NCBI GenBank assembly: GCA_003222855.1
Contig: QHXH01000219.1
Coordinates: 1-8,914, forward strand
Source of the DNA: Acidobacteriota bacterium
GTDB taxonomy: Bacteria; Acidobacteriota; Blastocatellia; Pyrinomonadales; Pyrinomonadaceae
DNA: 8,914 bases
Direction of reading: 5' to 3'
In this document: piece by piece, positions 1-5,950 of the stretch
How positions within the stretch are numbered: position 1 is the first letter of the stretch
How the letters are laid out: every line of letters begins with the position of its first letter
Program-made: the position numbers and the translations under genes
The notes under the pieces: generated by a model
Seen by the model: only the letters and a program-made list of their open reading frames with translations
The model's database searches: none
What the model was told of the DNA's origin: nothing

Positions 1-569
1 CGAAGAACGATGCCGACGCCAAAACAAAGATCGACAACATCAATCAGCAGTTGAAGAGTGGAGCTGACTTCGCGACCGTCGCCCGCGCCCGCAGCGAGGA
101 CGCTGATTCCGTTCCGCGGGGCGGAGATATCGGATTTGCGAGCGAGGATGATCTCAAGCGTAACGGGTTTCCTGCGGATCTGGTTGCTCGTTTCATGGGT
201 TCAATGCAGGCCGGCGATCGAACCGATCCGGTCCGCTTCCCCAGCGGCAAGTGGTACATCTTCAAACTCCAGGAGAAGCGTTTGCAGACAGAGAATCTGA
301 CGCTGGAAAGTCAGGGTGTGCGACAACAAATTACCGTGGCGCTAACGAACCAGCGGAAAGAGATCCTTAACGCCGCCCTGGTTGAGGTGGCGATCTCGGA
401 AGCCAAAATCGTCAACACTTTCGCAGCGAACATACTTGCCAATCCAGCGAATCTTGGAGGAATGCGTCCGGCTTCCGCCGTCGCGGCCAAGCCTGCGAGT
501 AGTCCGGCTTCATCGCCGGCCGCTGCCAGGGGAACTTCATCGCCGGTGACATCACCAGCGAAGAAGTAA
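1..569 (+). CDS. Parvulin-type peptidyl-prolyl cis-trans isomerase, C-terminal part (5' end off the window)
   Basis: The frame is open from the left edge (first full codon at base 3), so only about 188 C-terminal residues are visible and the true start lies outside. The visible part holds the second half of a parvulin (PpiC/SurA-type rotamase) domain: an LKSGADFATVAR helix, a SEDADS segment, the family hallmark GGDIGF at about visible residues 40-45, and the closing strand PVRFPSGKWYIFKLQEKR. Proteins of this type isomerise Xaa-Pro bonds, usually outside the inner membrane on secreted or outer-membrane clients; the export signal would be in the missing part. After the domain comes a helical stretch, then a low-complexity tail of about 35 residues rich in Ala, Ser and Pro and ending in AKK, probably disordered. 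The TAA stop is followed by two hairpins, so this gene ends its transcription unit. Family call is firm; the exact subfamily cannot be given. Confidence 0.88.
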   Translation, partial: KNDADAKTKIDNINQQLKSGADFATVARARSEDADSVPRGGDIGFASEDDLKRNGFPADLVARFMGSMQAGDRTDPVRFPSGKWYIFKLQEKRLQTENLTLESQGVRQQITVALTNQRKEILNAALVEVAISEAKIVNTFAANILANPANLGGMRPASAVAAKPASSPASSPAAARGTSSPVTSPAKK

Positions 570-583
570 GATTTGCTTTTAGC

Positions 584-601
584 CGGCGCACTTGTGCGCC
601 G
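584..601 (+). other. Short GC-rich hairpin after the isomerase gene
   Basis: A 7-bp perfect stem (584-590 with 595-601) closes a 4-base loop, 15 bases after the isomerase stop codon. It has no T-run after it, so alone it is unlikely to terminate. Together with the stronger hairpin just downstream it could shield the mRNA 3' end. Confidence 0.4.
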
Positions 602-611
602 CAGGTCGGAG

Positions 612-660
612 CGGGCGCGGTGCCTAAGTGGTTTGGCGACCGCGCCCGTTTTGTGTTTGT
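612..660 (+). terminator. Intrinsic terminator downstream of the isomerase gene
   Basis: A 10-bp perfect GC-rich stem pairs 612-621 with 639-648 around a 17-base loop, and is followed at once by a T-rich run (TTTTGTGTTTGT, 649-660). This is the classic layout of a rho-independent terminator on the + strand. It lies 43 bases past the isomerase stop and separates that gene from the ABC-F gene. Confidence 0.7.
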
Positions 661-669
661 GACTTGAGG

Positions 670-742
670 GTGTCAGAAGCCCGACCGTTAGGGAGGGCCA
701 CTTATGCAAGCGCGCCCTTGCTGACGCGCGGGCTTCTGACAC
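670..742. repeat. REP-like long imperfect inverted repeat
   Basis: The ends are a perfect 14-bp inverted repeat: 670-683 pairs with 729-742. Inside, the arms keep pairing imperfectly (about 9 of 13 positions between the segment near 686-698 and the one near 712-726), so the whole 73 bp can fold into one long hairpin. It sits between the terminator and the ABC-F start, ending 13 bp before the ATG. I see no coding potential or transposase. Size, palindromic form and intergenic position fit a REP/REPIN-type dispersed element. It resembles repeats I recall from acidobacterial genomes, but copy number cannot be seen in one window. Confidence 0.65.
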
Positions 743-755
743 GCTTAGCGTTCCT

Positions 756-2753
756 ATGCTGTTTCGTCTTTCAGAAGTTCATAAATCCTACGGCGCGCAG
801 GATGTGCTGCGCGGCGTGTCACTCCAAATCAATCCGGGCGAGCACGTGGGGCTGGTCGGCCGCAATGGTGCGGGCAAGACCACGATCTTTCGACTGATAA
901 ATCTGGAGGAGACGCCCGATCGCGGCGAGGTGGTGCGCGCGCGTGGATTGAAACTCGGTCTGTTGGCCCAACACGTTCATTTCGACAAAGGATCGACTGT
1001 TCACGAATCCGCGCTCGCTGCCTTTGGCAGGTTGCAGCAGATTGAACACGAAATGCATGAGCTCGAGCATCGCATGGCCGACGCGGGCGACGATCTCGAA
1101 AAAGTTCTCGCGCGCTACAGCGATCTGCAACACGAATATGAACGCGAGGGTGGCTTCGAATACTCAGCGAAAGCCGAAAACATCCTGCAAGGCCTCGGTT
1201 TCGATCGCGACAGCTGGCAGATGGAAACTGAGAAGCTTTCCGGAGGCCAGCAAAACCGTTTGGGTCTGGCGCGATTGCTTTTGTCGGAACCGGATGTGTT
1301 GTTACTCGACGAGCCCACCAACCATCTCGATGTCGGCGCAGTCGAGTGGCTGGAAGAGTTCTTGCAGAGCTACCCGGCCGGCTTCGTCATAGTTTCGCAT
1401 GATCGTTATTTTCTCGATCGCGCCTGCCGGCGGATCATCGAAATCGAAAATGGCCAGGCGACCAGCTACACCGGAAACTATTCTGATTATCTCGTCGAGC
1501 GGGAAGAGCGCCGCGAGATCCAGCAGCGCGCCTTTGAGAATCAGCAACGGCTGATTGCCAAGACCGAAGAATTCATTCGCAAGAACCTCGCCGGGCAAAA
1601 AACAAAACAAGCAAAGTCGCGGCGAACAATGCTGCAGCGCCTGGAACGTATTGACGCCGTGCGCGCGGATCAAGGCGCTGGAGATTTTCGGCTTCAGGAG
1701 ATCGAGCGCGCGGGAACGCACGTGCTGACGATAACGGACGCGTCGATCGGTTATGGCGATCATATTTTGGCGCGCGACATTTCTTTGATCTTGCGCCGCA
1801 GCGAATGCCTCGGCGTGATTGGGCCAAACGGATCCGGCAAAACAACTTTCCTGAAGACGATCCTCGGCAAGATTCCGTCGCTCTCCGGCGAGTTTCGTTG
1901 GGGCAGCAGAGTCGAAATCGGCTATTACGCGCAACAACTCGAGGATCTCGATGAGCGAAACGAAATCATCATGGAGTTGCGTCGCGTCGCGCCGTCAACG
2001 GCGACAGCCGGCGAACTGCGATCGTTTCTGGCAAAATTTCTTTTCTTTGGCGATGACGTTTACAAGCACGTGCGCGATTTGTCCGGTGGAGAGAAGGGAA
2101 GAGTCGCGCTCGCGAAGCTGATTTATTCGGGCGCCAATGTACTGGTGCTCGACGAGCCTACGAATCATCTCGATATCCCTTCACGCGAAGCGCTCGAAGA
2201 AGCGCTGGAAGCGTATGAGGGAACCATCGTCACCATCAGTCATGATCGATTTTTCCTTGATCGAGTGGCGACGCAAATACTTGCCCTCGACGGCGAAGGG
2301 CACAGCGAACATTACAACGGTGATTACACTGAGTACCACGATTGGAAGGCCGGAAGATCAGAACCGCCTGCGGTCGCGGATGGTTCATCTATCGAGACGG
2401 AACAAGGTGCATTACGACGATCAAGTGGCAAAATGAAGTCGGTACCACCTGCGGTAGCATCTGGGTCAAAATCCGGCCATGCCAAATCTCGCGAATCCAA
2501 GCGCGTCAAGATCATTAAGAAGCCGCGCGGTCCTGAAATCATCGAAGCCGAAGTCACTGAACTCGAAAAGCGCATCGCCGAGCTTTCAAATGACATGACC
2601 AGGCCGGAAATCGCCTCTGACATCACGAGGCTGGTGGTCGTAAATGACGAATACGAGCGCTCTGAGGCACAGTTGGCGTTGCTGTTAGATGAATGGGAGC
2701 GGGCTGAGAGGGCGGCGGTTTCAGCGAAGAAAAAGCGATCGCAGCATCGCTGA
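756..2753 (+). CDS. ABC-F family ATPase (ribosome-associated, tandem ATP-binding cassettes)
   Basis: This 665-residue protein has two ABC ATPase domains and no membrane segments, the mark of the ABC-F family, whose members bind the ribosomal E site and act on stalled ribosomes or as antibiotic protection factors. Domain 1 has Walker A GRNGAGKT (35-42), an arm-like charged helical insert (about 90-135), signature LSGGQ (161-165), Walker B LLLDEP (182-187) and the H-loop His215. The inter-domain linker (about 243-320) is helical and basic, with RKNLAGQKTKQAKSRR, as expected for the P-site tRNA interaction motif. Domain 2 has Walker A GPNGSGKT (356-363), LSGGE (442-446), Walker B LVLDEP (463-468) and His496. 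All catalytic motifs look intact. A low-complexity link (about 530-590) containing a repeat-like segment leads to a C-terminal coiled coil (about 593-655), as in Uup/YdiF-like members. No good ribosome binding site precedes the ATG at 756. The subfamily is not resolved, so no symbol is given. Confidence 0.93.
   Translation: MLFRLSEVHKSYGAQDVLRGVSLQINPGEHVGLVGRNGAGKTTIFRLINLEETPDRGEVVRARGLKLGLLAQHVHFDKGSTVHESALAAFGRLQQIEHEMHELEHRMADAGDDLEKVLARYSDLQHEYEREGGFEYSAKAENILQGLGFDRDSWQMETEKLSGGQQNRLGLARLLLSEPDVLLLDEPTNHLDVGAVEWLEEFLQSYPAGFVIVSHDRYFLDRACRRIIEIENGQATSYTGNYSDYLVEREERREIQQRAFENQQRLIAKTEEFIRKNLAGQKTKQAKSRRTMLQRLERIDAVRADQGAGDFRLQEIERAGTHVLTITDASIGYGDHILARDISLILRRSECLGVIGPNGSGKTTFLKTILGKIPSLSGEFRWGSRVEIGYYAQQLEDLDERNEIIMELRRVAPSTATAGELRSFLAKFLFFGDDVYKHVRDLSGGEKGRVALAKLIYSGANVLVLDEPTNHLDIPSREALEEALEAYEGTIVTISHDRFFLDRVATQILALDGEGHSEHYNGDYTEYHDWKAGRSEPPAVADGSSIETEQGALRRSSGKMKSVPPAVASGSKSGHAKSRESKRVKIIKKPRGPEIIEAEVTELEKRIAELSNDMTRPEIASDITRLVVVNDEYERSEAQLALLLDEWERAERAAVSAKKKRSQHR
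2363..2468 (+). repeat. Direct repeat pair, read in frame inside the ABC-F gene
   Basis: Two 25-bp copies, 2363-2387 and 2444-2468, match at 19 of 25 positions and are offset by 81 bp (27 codons), so both are read in the same frame as PPAVADGS and PPAVASGS. Each copy is itself a degenerate palindrome around the core CCTGCGGT. They lie in the link between the second ATPase domain and the C-terminal coiled coil, where extra residues should be tolerated. The segment resembles palindromic intergenic repeats I recall from acidobacterial genomes; that it was inserted is an inference. Confidence 0.55.
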
Positions 2754-2780
2754 ACGACCAACCTGCGCCATTGGCATCCA

Positions 2781-2802
2781 ACCTTAATAATCAGATTAAG
2801 GT
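2781..2802. other. Perfect hairpin after the ABC-F gene
   Basis: An 8-bp perfect inverted repeat (2781-2788 with 2795-2802) closes a 6-base loop, 28 bases past the ABC-F stop. The stem is AT-rich and has no T-run after it. It may be a weak terminator, an mRNA 3'-end stabiliser, or an operator for the following gene. Confidence 0.4.
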
Positions 2803-2817
2803 CAGACTCGCTTCAAT

Positions 2818-2857
2818 CGATTACTAATCGTTGACTAGCACGGGAAGTTTCTATAGC
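2818..2857 (+). promoter_or_regulatory. Candidate promoter with adjoining palindrome for the collagen-like gene
   Basis: A possible -35 box TTGACT (2831-2836) lies 15 bp from a possible -10 box TATAGC (2852-2857). The spacing is shorter than the ideal 17. Directly upstream and touching the -35 is a perfect 13-bp palindrome, CGATTA-C-TAATCG (2818-2830), which could be a regulator site. This would put the transcript start about 60 bases before the ATG at 2926. It is the only sigma-70-like pair I noticed in this gap. Confidence 0.35.
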
Positions 2858-2914
2858 CTGCACCCGCTCAATCTGGGATGACCATTCGTCGGCCTCGACT
2901 AATCTTTCCTTTGA

Positions 2915-2921
2915 AAGGGAG
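2915..2921 (+). promoter_or_regulatory. Ribosome binding site setting the collagen-like gene start
   Basis: AAGGGAG ends 4 bases before the ATG at 2926. An in-frame upstream ATG at 2878 has no such site and would put 16 charged and hydrophobic residues ahead of a normal signal peptide. The start at 2926 is therefore preferred. Confidence 0.7.
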
Positions 2922-2925
2922 TGTT

Positions 2926-3552
2926 ATGAGAAAAACATTCGTGATTACTTTTCTGGCGGCATGTTTGATCGCCGCATACACCTTGTCAGCTTCCGCACAA
3001 ACTATTAACGCGTGCTATCAAAAGATTCCCGTCAGTTGGAATATGCAGGGTCCTGCCGGACCCAAGGGTGACAAGGGTGACAAGGGCGACAAAGGCGACA
3101 AAGGTGATAAGGGTGACAAGGGCGACAAAGGTGATAAAGGGGGCAAAGGCGATCCCGGCACTGGTGGACCTTTCATCTATATCGGCAGAATAAATATGTT
3201 CAGCTTGCCGGGTGCCGGCAGCGGAGCGGCAGCGCCCATTGGCTTCTCAGATGCAACCGTAGGCGGAGCGGGAGTGGTATCAATGATGAGTCCCGCGGGC
3301 CATCTATTCGCAGGACAATTCAAGGTGCGATTTCGAAATCCAGCCGCCGCGACCATTACTTTCGATCTGACATTCGTCAACGATCTCGGTATCACGGTCG
3401 GCCACACAAGCTGTACGATCGCTGCCGGCGCCATCGAGTGTGTCGCTCCCGATATCGAAGTTTTGGGAGCTGGAAAAGTTTACATCGCGATATCTAGTAC
3501 TGGCGCACAAACCAGCGACGCGTTGTTTCGGTGGCGGGTAACTCTTCCTTGA
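2926..3552 (+). CDS. Small secreted collagen-like protein
   Basis: The 208-residue product starts with a typical signal peptide: MRK, a hydrophobic core to about residue 20, and a likely cut after ASA (residues 22-24). A short segment with one Cys (residue 30) follows. Residues 42-83 are an unbroken collagen-like Gly-X-Y tract of about 14 triplets: GPA, GPK, eight GDK, GGK, GDP, GTG and a final GP. The Lys/Asp-rich GDK triplets are typical of bacterial collagens, where charge pairs replace hydroxyproline in holding a triple helix. The remaining 125 residues (about 84-208) are rich in beta-forming and small residues, with two Cys (about 179 and 187), and probably form a globular C-terminal domain that trimerises or binds a ligand; I do not recognise its family. 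The protein is likely exported, perhaps to the cell surface. The gene appears to stand alone with its own ribosome binding site. Role unknown; structural or adhesive is the usual guess. Confidence 0.82.
   Translation: MRKTFVITFLAACLIAAYTLSASAQTINACYQKIPVSWNMQGPAGPKGDKGDKGDKGDKGDKGDKGDKGDKGGKGDPGTGGPFIYIGRINMFSLPGAGSGAAAPIGFSDATVGGAGVVSMMSPAGHLFAGQFKVRFRNPAAATITFDLTFVNDLGITVGHTSCTIAAGAIECVAPDIEVLGAGKVYIAISSTGAQTSDALFRWRVTLP
3049..3174 (+). repeat. Tandem 9-bp repeats coding collagen triplets
   Basis: The Gly-X-Y tract is built of 9-bp units, with eight consecutive GDK units at 3067-3138. At DNA level the first four units (3067-3102) and the last four (3103-3138) match at 33 of 36 positions, with differences only at third codon positions. 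This suggests duplication of a four-unit block followed by synonymous drift. Confidence 0.8.
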
Positions 3553-3588
3553 GATCACACGGATTTCATCAGCCATATTGAGCTTGCG

Positions 3589-3611
3589 TGACTGCGCTTG
3601 GAGCCCAGTCA
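3589..3611 (+). other. Weak hairpin downstream of the collagen-like gene
   Basis: A 6-bp inverted repeat (3589-3594 with 3606-3611) with an 11-base loop lies 36 bases past the stop. There is no T-run, so it is at best a poor terminator. I see nothing else of note between the stop codon and the tRNA promoter region. Confidence 0.2.
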
Positions 3612-3685
3612 GCCTTGACGCGCGAAGACTATCCGCAGGCCCAGGTTTATTGCGACTTTCATCTTCATTGAGATCTTTGGTAGGT

Positions 3686-3714
3686 TTGACATGCGATTCG
3701 GCCTTTGTTACTTT
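3686..3714 (+). promoter_or_regulatory. Candidate promoter for the tRNA gene
   Basis: A consensus -35 box TTGACA (3686-3691) is followed after 17 bp by TACTTT (3709-3714), preceded by TG one base away (3706-3707), which is an extended -10 layout. A transcript would begin near 3721, about 40 bases before the mature tRNA. A 7-bp inverted repeat (3708-3714 with 3727-3733) overlaps the -10 box. Confidence 0.45.
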
Positions 3715-3760
3715 CGCCTCCTCGCCAAAGTAAACAGTGCTTGAGCGAGTTTCACCCTTT

Positions 3761-3836
3761 AGGCGCGTAGCTCAGTTGGTAGAGCGCTGCCTCGACACGG
3801 CAGAGGTCTGGGGTTCAAGTCCCCACGCGCCTACCA
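3761..3836 (+). tRNA. tRNA-Val (anticodon GAC), CCA encoded
   Basis: The 76 bases fold into a full cloverleaf. The acceptor stem is AGGCGCG with CGCGCCT (7 bp), the D stem GCTC/GAGC, the anticodon stem CTGCC/GGCAG, the variable loop AGGTC, and the T stem TGGGG/CCCCA with loop TTCAAGT. Discriminator A73 and an encoded CCA follow. The 7-base anticodon loop TCGACAC puts GAC at 3794-3796, which reads GUC and GUU valine codons; A35, C36 and A73 agree with known valine identity elements. Position 33, nearly always U, is C here (3793). No other tRNA is next to it, and I see no clear terminator after it. Confidence 0.95.
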
Positions 3837-4034
3837 TTACTCTCTCCAGATTACCTCAGTAATTGTTACGTCCTACTTCGCGCACCCTCATAATCTTCAA
3901 CCCTCCAGCGTCGACTTAGCCAACCAGTTTCGAGATCAAGTTAGTCAATTCTCAGAGAAGTACAATCACCCGAACACACACGAAACATCCCGAAGCCTAC
4001 GGGTTCAACGTGCTTTGCAGAGTCGAAGCGAGAA

Positions 4035-5576
4035 CTAATGGCTGAGCCGCAACATCACGACGCCGTGACCCGCAACTGTCGCGGAGTATTCCGGTTCCGT
4101 GAGCTGAACATTCTGATGGATCCAAAGATCGCGTGCCTTCCATTTGCCCGTAAGTTTGAGGTCGGCGAGCTTAACAGAGATTGTTGCCGGGTCTGCTGCG
4201 CGATTGAAGAAGGCGATGGCCATAGCATCGCCCGACAAAGGCCGCGACCATATTTCCTGATCGCCTGATTTCCAAATGCGCTGGCCCTGCTTGCCGAGTT
4301 TGTCCTGATCGACCGCAATCACGTCGCGGTTCGTGAGGATCGCATTTATCTCAGGCTTCATGCTGCGGAGATCGTTACCGGCCAGCAACGGCGCAGCAAG
4401 TATGGCCCAGAGACTCATGTGCGTTTGGTATTCCGTCTCACTCATGCTGCCGTTGCCTATCTCGAGCATGTCCGGATCATTCCAATGACCGGGCCGGGCC
4501 CATGGCGCCAGATCGTTCTGCCCAAATCCAATCCGTGACATTGAATCCCACGCGTCGCGAATGTCACCCGTCGTGCGCCAAAGATTTCCACCGGCATCTG
4601 CGCCCCACTTCCAAACATCGAGGCGTCCATACTGGCAAAGACTGTAAACGATCGGACGCTTGGTCTTGAGCAGGGCGTCGCCCATGAGCTGGTAAAGCGC
4701 CGGCATCTCTTCGTCCGTATAGAGCGTCCGCGCGCCGCACCAGTCGTATTTCAAATAATCGATTCCCCAGGCGGCATAAGTATGCGCATCCTGCGCTTCG
4801 TGGCCATAGCTGCCTTCATAACCCGCGCACGTATTTGGACCAGGCGAAGAATAGATTCCCAGCTTCAATCCTTTGCTGTGGACATAATCGGCCAGCGCTT
4901 TCATGTCGGGAAACTTCTTGTTCGTTTGGATATTTCCCTGTGCGTCGCGGCCGGCTTCCCAGGTGTCATCGATATTGATGTAGAGATAGCCCGCGTCTTT
5001 CATTCCATTACTCGCCATGGCGTCGGCAATGCTGCGCACAGTCGGATCATCCACGCGGCTGGCGAACTTGTTCCAACTGTTCCAGCCCATCGGCGGAGTT
5101 CGCGCCAGGCCGTTGTCAGGGACCTTGTGCAAGGCGGGAAGTGGATTGCGCGCAGGCAGGGCGCCTTCGCCGGCCGGCGCGCGCACCGCCACCATCTGGA
5201 TGGGGTTGTCCTGAGGACGTCGTCGTGTTGAGAGGTGCAGTTCTCCGCCCACCAACTTTCCTTCGTATTGAACTTTGCGTTCGCTCTTTCCGTCCATCAT
5301 CGATCCGGTGATCGTGAAACCATCTGGCCCGCCAGTGCTTTCGCTAATGTGATAAAAAAATTGCGTGACGCGGATCGACCCGGTGATCCGCATCCCCTCC
5401 TGTTTCAAATTCAGATAAGTCGTCCGGAACGTGCCGTCAGCATTCGGGTTGCGAACGACCCAGTTGCCGGTAAGCGGTTCTGGAGATTGACCAGCGCTAA
5501 CAAGAATTGCGACCAAAGTTGAAAGCATGATCACAATGATTGCGATGAGGATCTTGAATCGAAGTGTTCTTTTCAT
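4035..5576 (-). CDS. Exported GH27 alpha-galactosidase with extra N-terminal beta domain
   Basis: This 513-residue enzyme should cleave terminal alpha-D-galactosyl residues from oligosaccharides or galactomannan with retention. An N-terminal hydrophobic segment (residues 8-28) after MKRTLRFK is a signal peptide or anchor. Residues about 31-132 form an added domain of beta-strand character (LTGNWVV, LNLKQEGMRITGSI, FTITGSMMDG) that is not part of the GH27 core; a lipocalin-like or binding role is a guess. The GH27 barrel begins at LARTPPMGWNSWNKF (about 157-171). It contains YLKYDWC with the expected nucleophile Asp278, and RPGHWNDPDM with the acid/base Asp369. NDLRSM and VIAVDQDKLGKQG are further family landmarks, and a C-terminal beta domain follows to 513. 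The ATG at 5576 is supported by GGAGA on the - strand at 5585-5589, 8 bases upstream. A three-codon frame (ATG AAC CAA TGA) overlaps the start. It is last in the galactoside cluster, 374 bp after galM. Confidence 0.93.
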   Translation of the reverse strand: MKRTLRFKILIAIIVIMLSTLVAILVSAGQSPEPLTGNWVVRNPNADGTFRTTYLNLKQEGMRITGSIRVTQFFYHISESTGGPDGFTITGSMMDGKSERKVQYEGKLVGGELHLSTRRRPQDNPIQMVAVRAPAGEGALPARNPLPALHKVPDNGLARTPPMGWNSWNKFASRVDDPTVRSIADAMASNGMKDAGYLYINIDDTWEAGRDAQGNIQTNKKFPDMKALADYVHSKGLKLGIYSSPGPNTCAGYEGSYGHEAQDAHTYAAWGIDYLKYDWCGARTLYTDEEMPALYQLMGDALLKTKRPIVYSLCQYGRLDVWKWGADAGGNLWRTTGDIRDAWDSMSRIGFGQNDLAPWARPGHWNDPDMLEIGNGSMSETEYQTHMSLWAILAAPLLAGNDLRSMKPEINAILTNRDVIAVDQDKLGKQGQRIWKSGDQEIWSRPLSGDAMAIAFFNRAADPATISVKLADLKLTGKWKARDLWIHQNVQLTEPEYSATVAGHGVVMLRLSH

Positions 5577-5637
5577 TGGTTCATTCTCCGTTTAGTAGTT
5601 TGAGATCCAAGCGACAAAGCAATTAGGCAGTCCGAAT

Positions 5638-5801
5638 TCTCTCTGTGACTTTGTGATTCCTCCGTGCCTCTCTGGTGAGATACAGGAAAAATGGTTTTTC
5701 TCGGCGTAATCTCAGCGACCTCTGCGTCTCTGCGTTGAATTCTCATGCAAAAACAGCTCACCGCAGAGACGCCGAGAACGCAGAGAACGCGCAGAGTTCT
5801 T
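5638..5801. repeat. Cluster of three CTCTGYG-type repeat units in the galM-GH27 spacer
   Basis: Three related stretches occur: 5638-5679 and 5699-5744 in the + direction and 5759-5801 inverted. All are built from CTCTGTG / CTCTGCGTCTCTGCG-like words. The second and third form a perfect 11-bp inverted repeat (5724-5734 with 5762-5772) with a 27-base loop, and the third ends in a TTTTTT run at 5799-5805. Short frames across this stretch give Arg/Glu-rich peptides that I treat as artefacts. Similar words recur between genes in many soil-bacterial genomes, as far as I recall; copy number here is unknown. Confidence 0.6.
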
Positions 5802-5855
5802 TTTTCCGACAGACTCCTTTAGCCAGGTGAACTGCTCCAAGCTAAGGGCCGGAAA

Positions 5856-5926
5856 CCGTTTAAACGGCTTCGCCTGCTCCCGACACACCCGATCACCCGG
5901 CTGAAGCCGGGTGTGAATGAGGAGCA
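5856..5926. repeat. Compound palindromic repeat after galM
   Basis: Several nested palindromes lie in 71 bp just past the galM stop, in galM's direction of transcription: a perfect 12-bp palindrome CCGTTTAAACGG (5856-5867), an outer 6-bp pair (5875-5880 with 5921-5926), a 7-bp pair (5884-5890 with 5909-5915) and an 8-bp GC-rich stem with TGAA loop (5894-5901 with 5906-5913). The last two share bases and so compete. No T-run follows on the - strand, so this fits a REP-like element or mRNA-stabilising structure better than a standard terminator. Confidence 0.6.
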
Positions 5927-5950
5927 AACGCAAACAAAGGAACCGACTCT

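Noticed and set aside
1302..1937. A 211-residue frame on the - strand opposite the ABC-F gene
   Set aside because: It is antisense to a gene with intact ABC motifs on both sides and its product shows no domain or signal.
2878..2925. Upstream in-frame ATG extending the collagen-like protein by 16 residues
   Set aside because: No ribosome binding site at 2878, while AAGGGAG precedes the ATG at 2926 and the signal peptide begins naturally there.
3067..3138. CRISPR-like or satellite array
   Set aside because: The regular 9-bp units are codons of the Gly-X-Y collagen tract, with synonymous variation and no spacers.
3850..3863. Possible terminator after the tRNA
   Set aside because: A 5-bp AT-rich stem with no T-run, too weak to call.
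3989..4003. Possible terminator after the GH27 gene (CCCG/CGGG pair)
   Set aside because: Only a 4-bp stem with a 7-base loop and no T-run on the - strand.
5573..5761. A 62-residue frame on the - strand upstream of the GH27 gene
   Set aside because: It runs through the CTCTGYG repeat cluster and its Arg/Glu-rich product is what those repeats give in translation; no ribosome binding site or domain.
5712..5933. A 73-residue frame on the - strand in the galM-GH27 spacer
   Set aside because: Made up of repeat and palindrome sequence, with no recognisable protein features.
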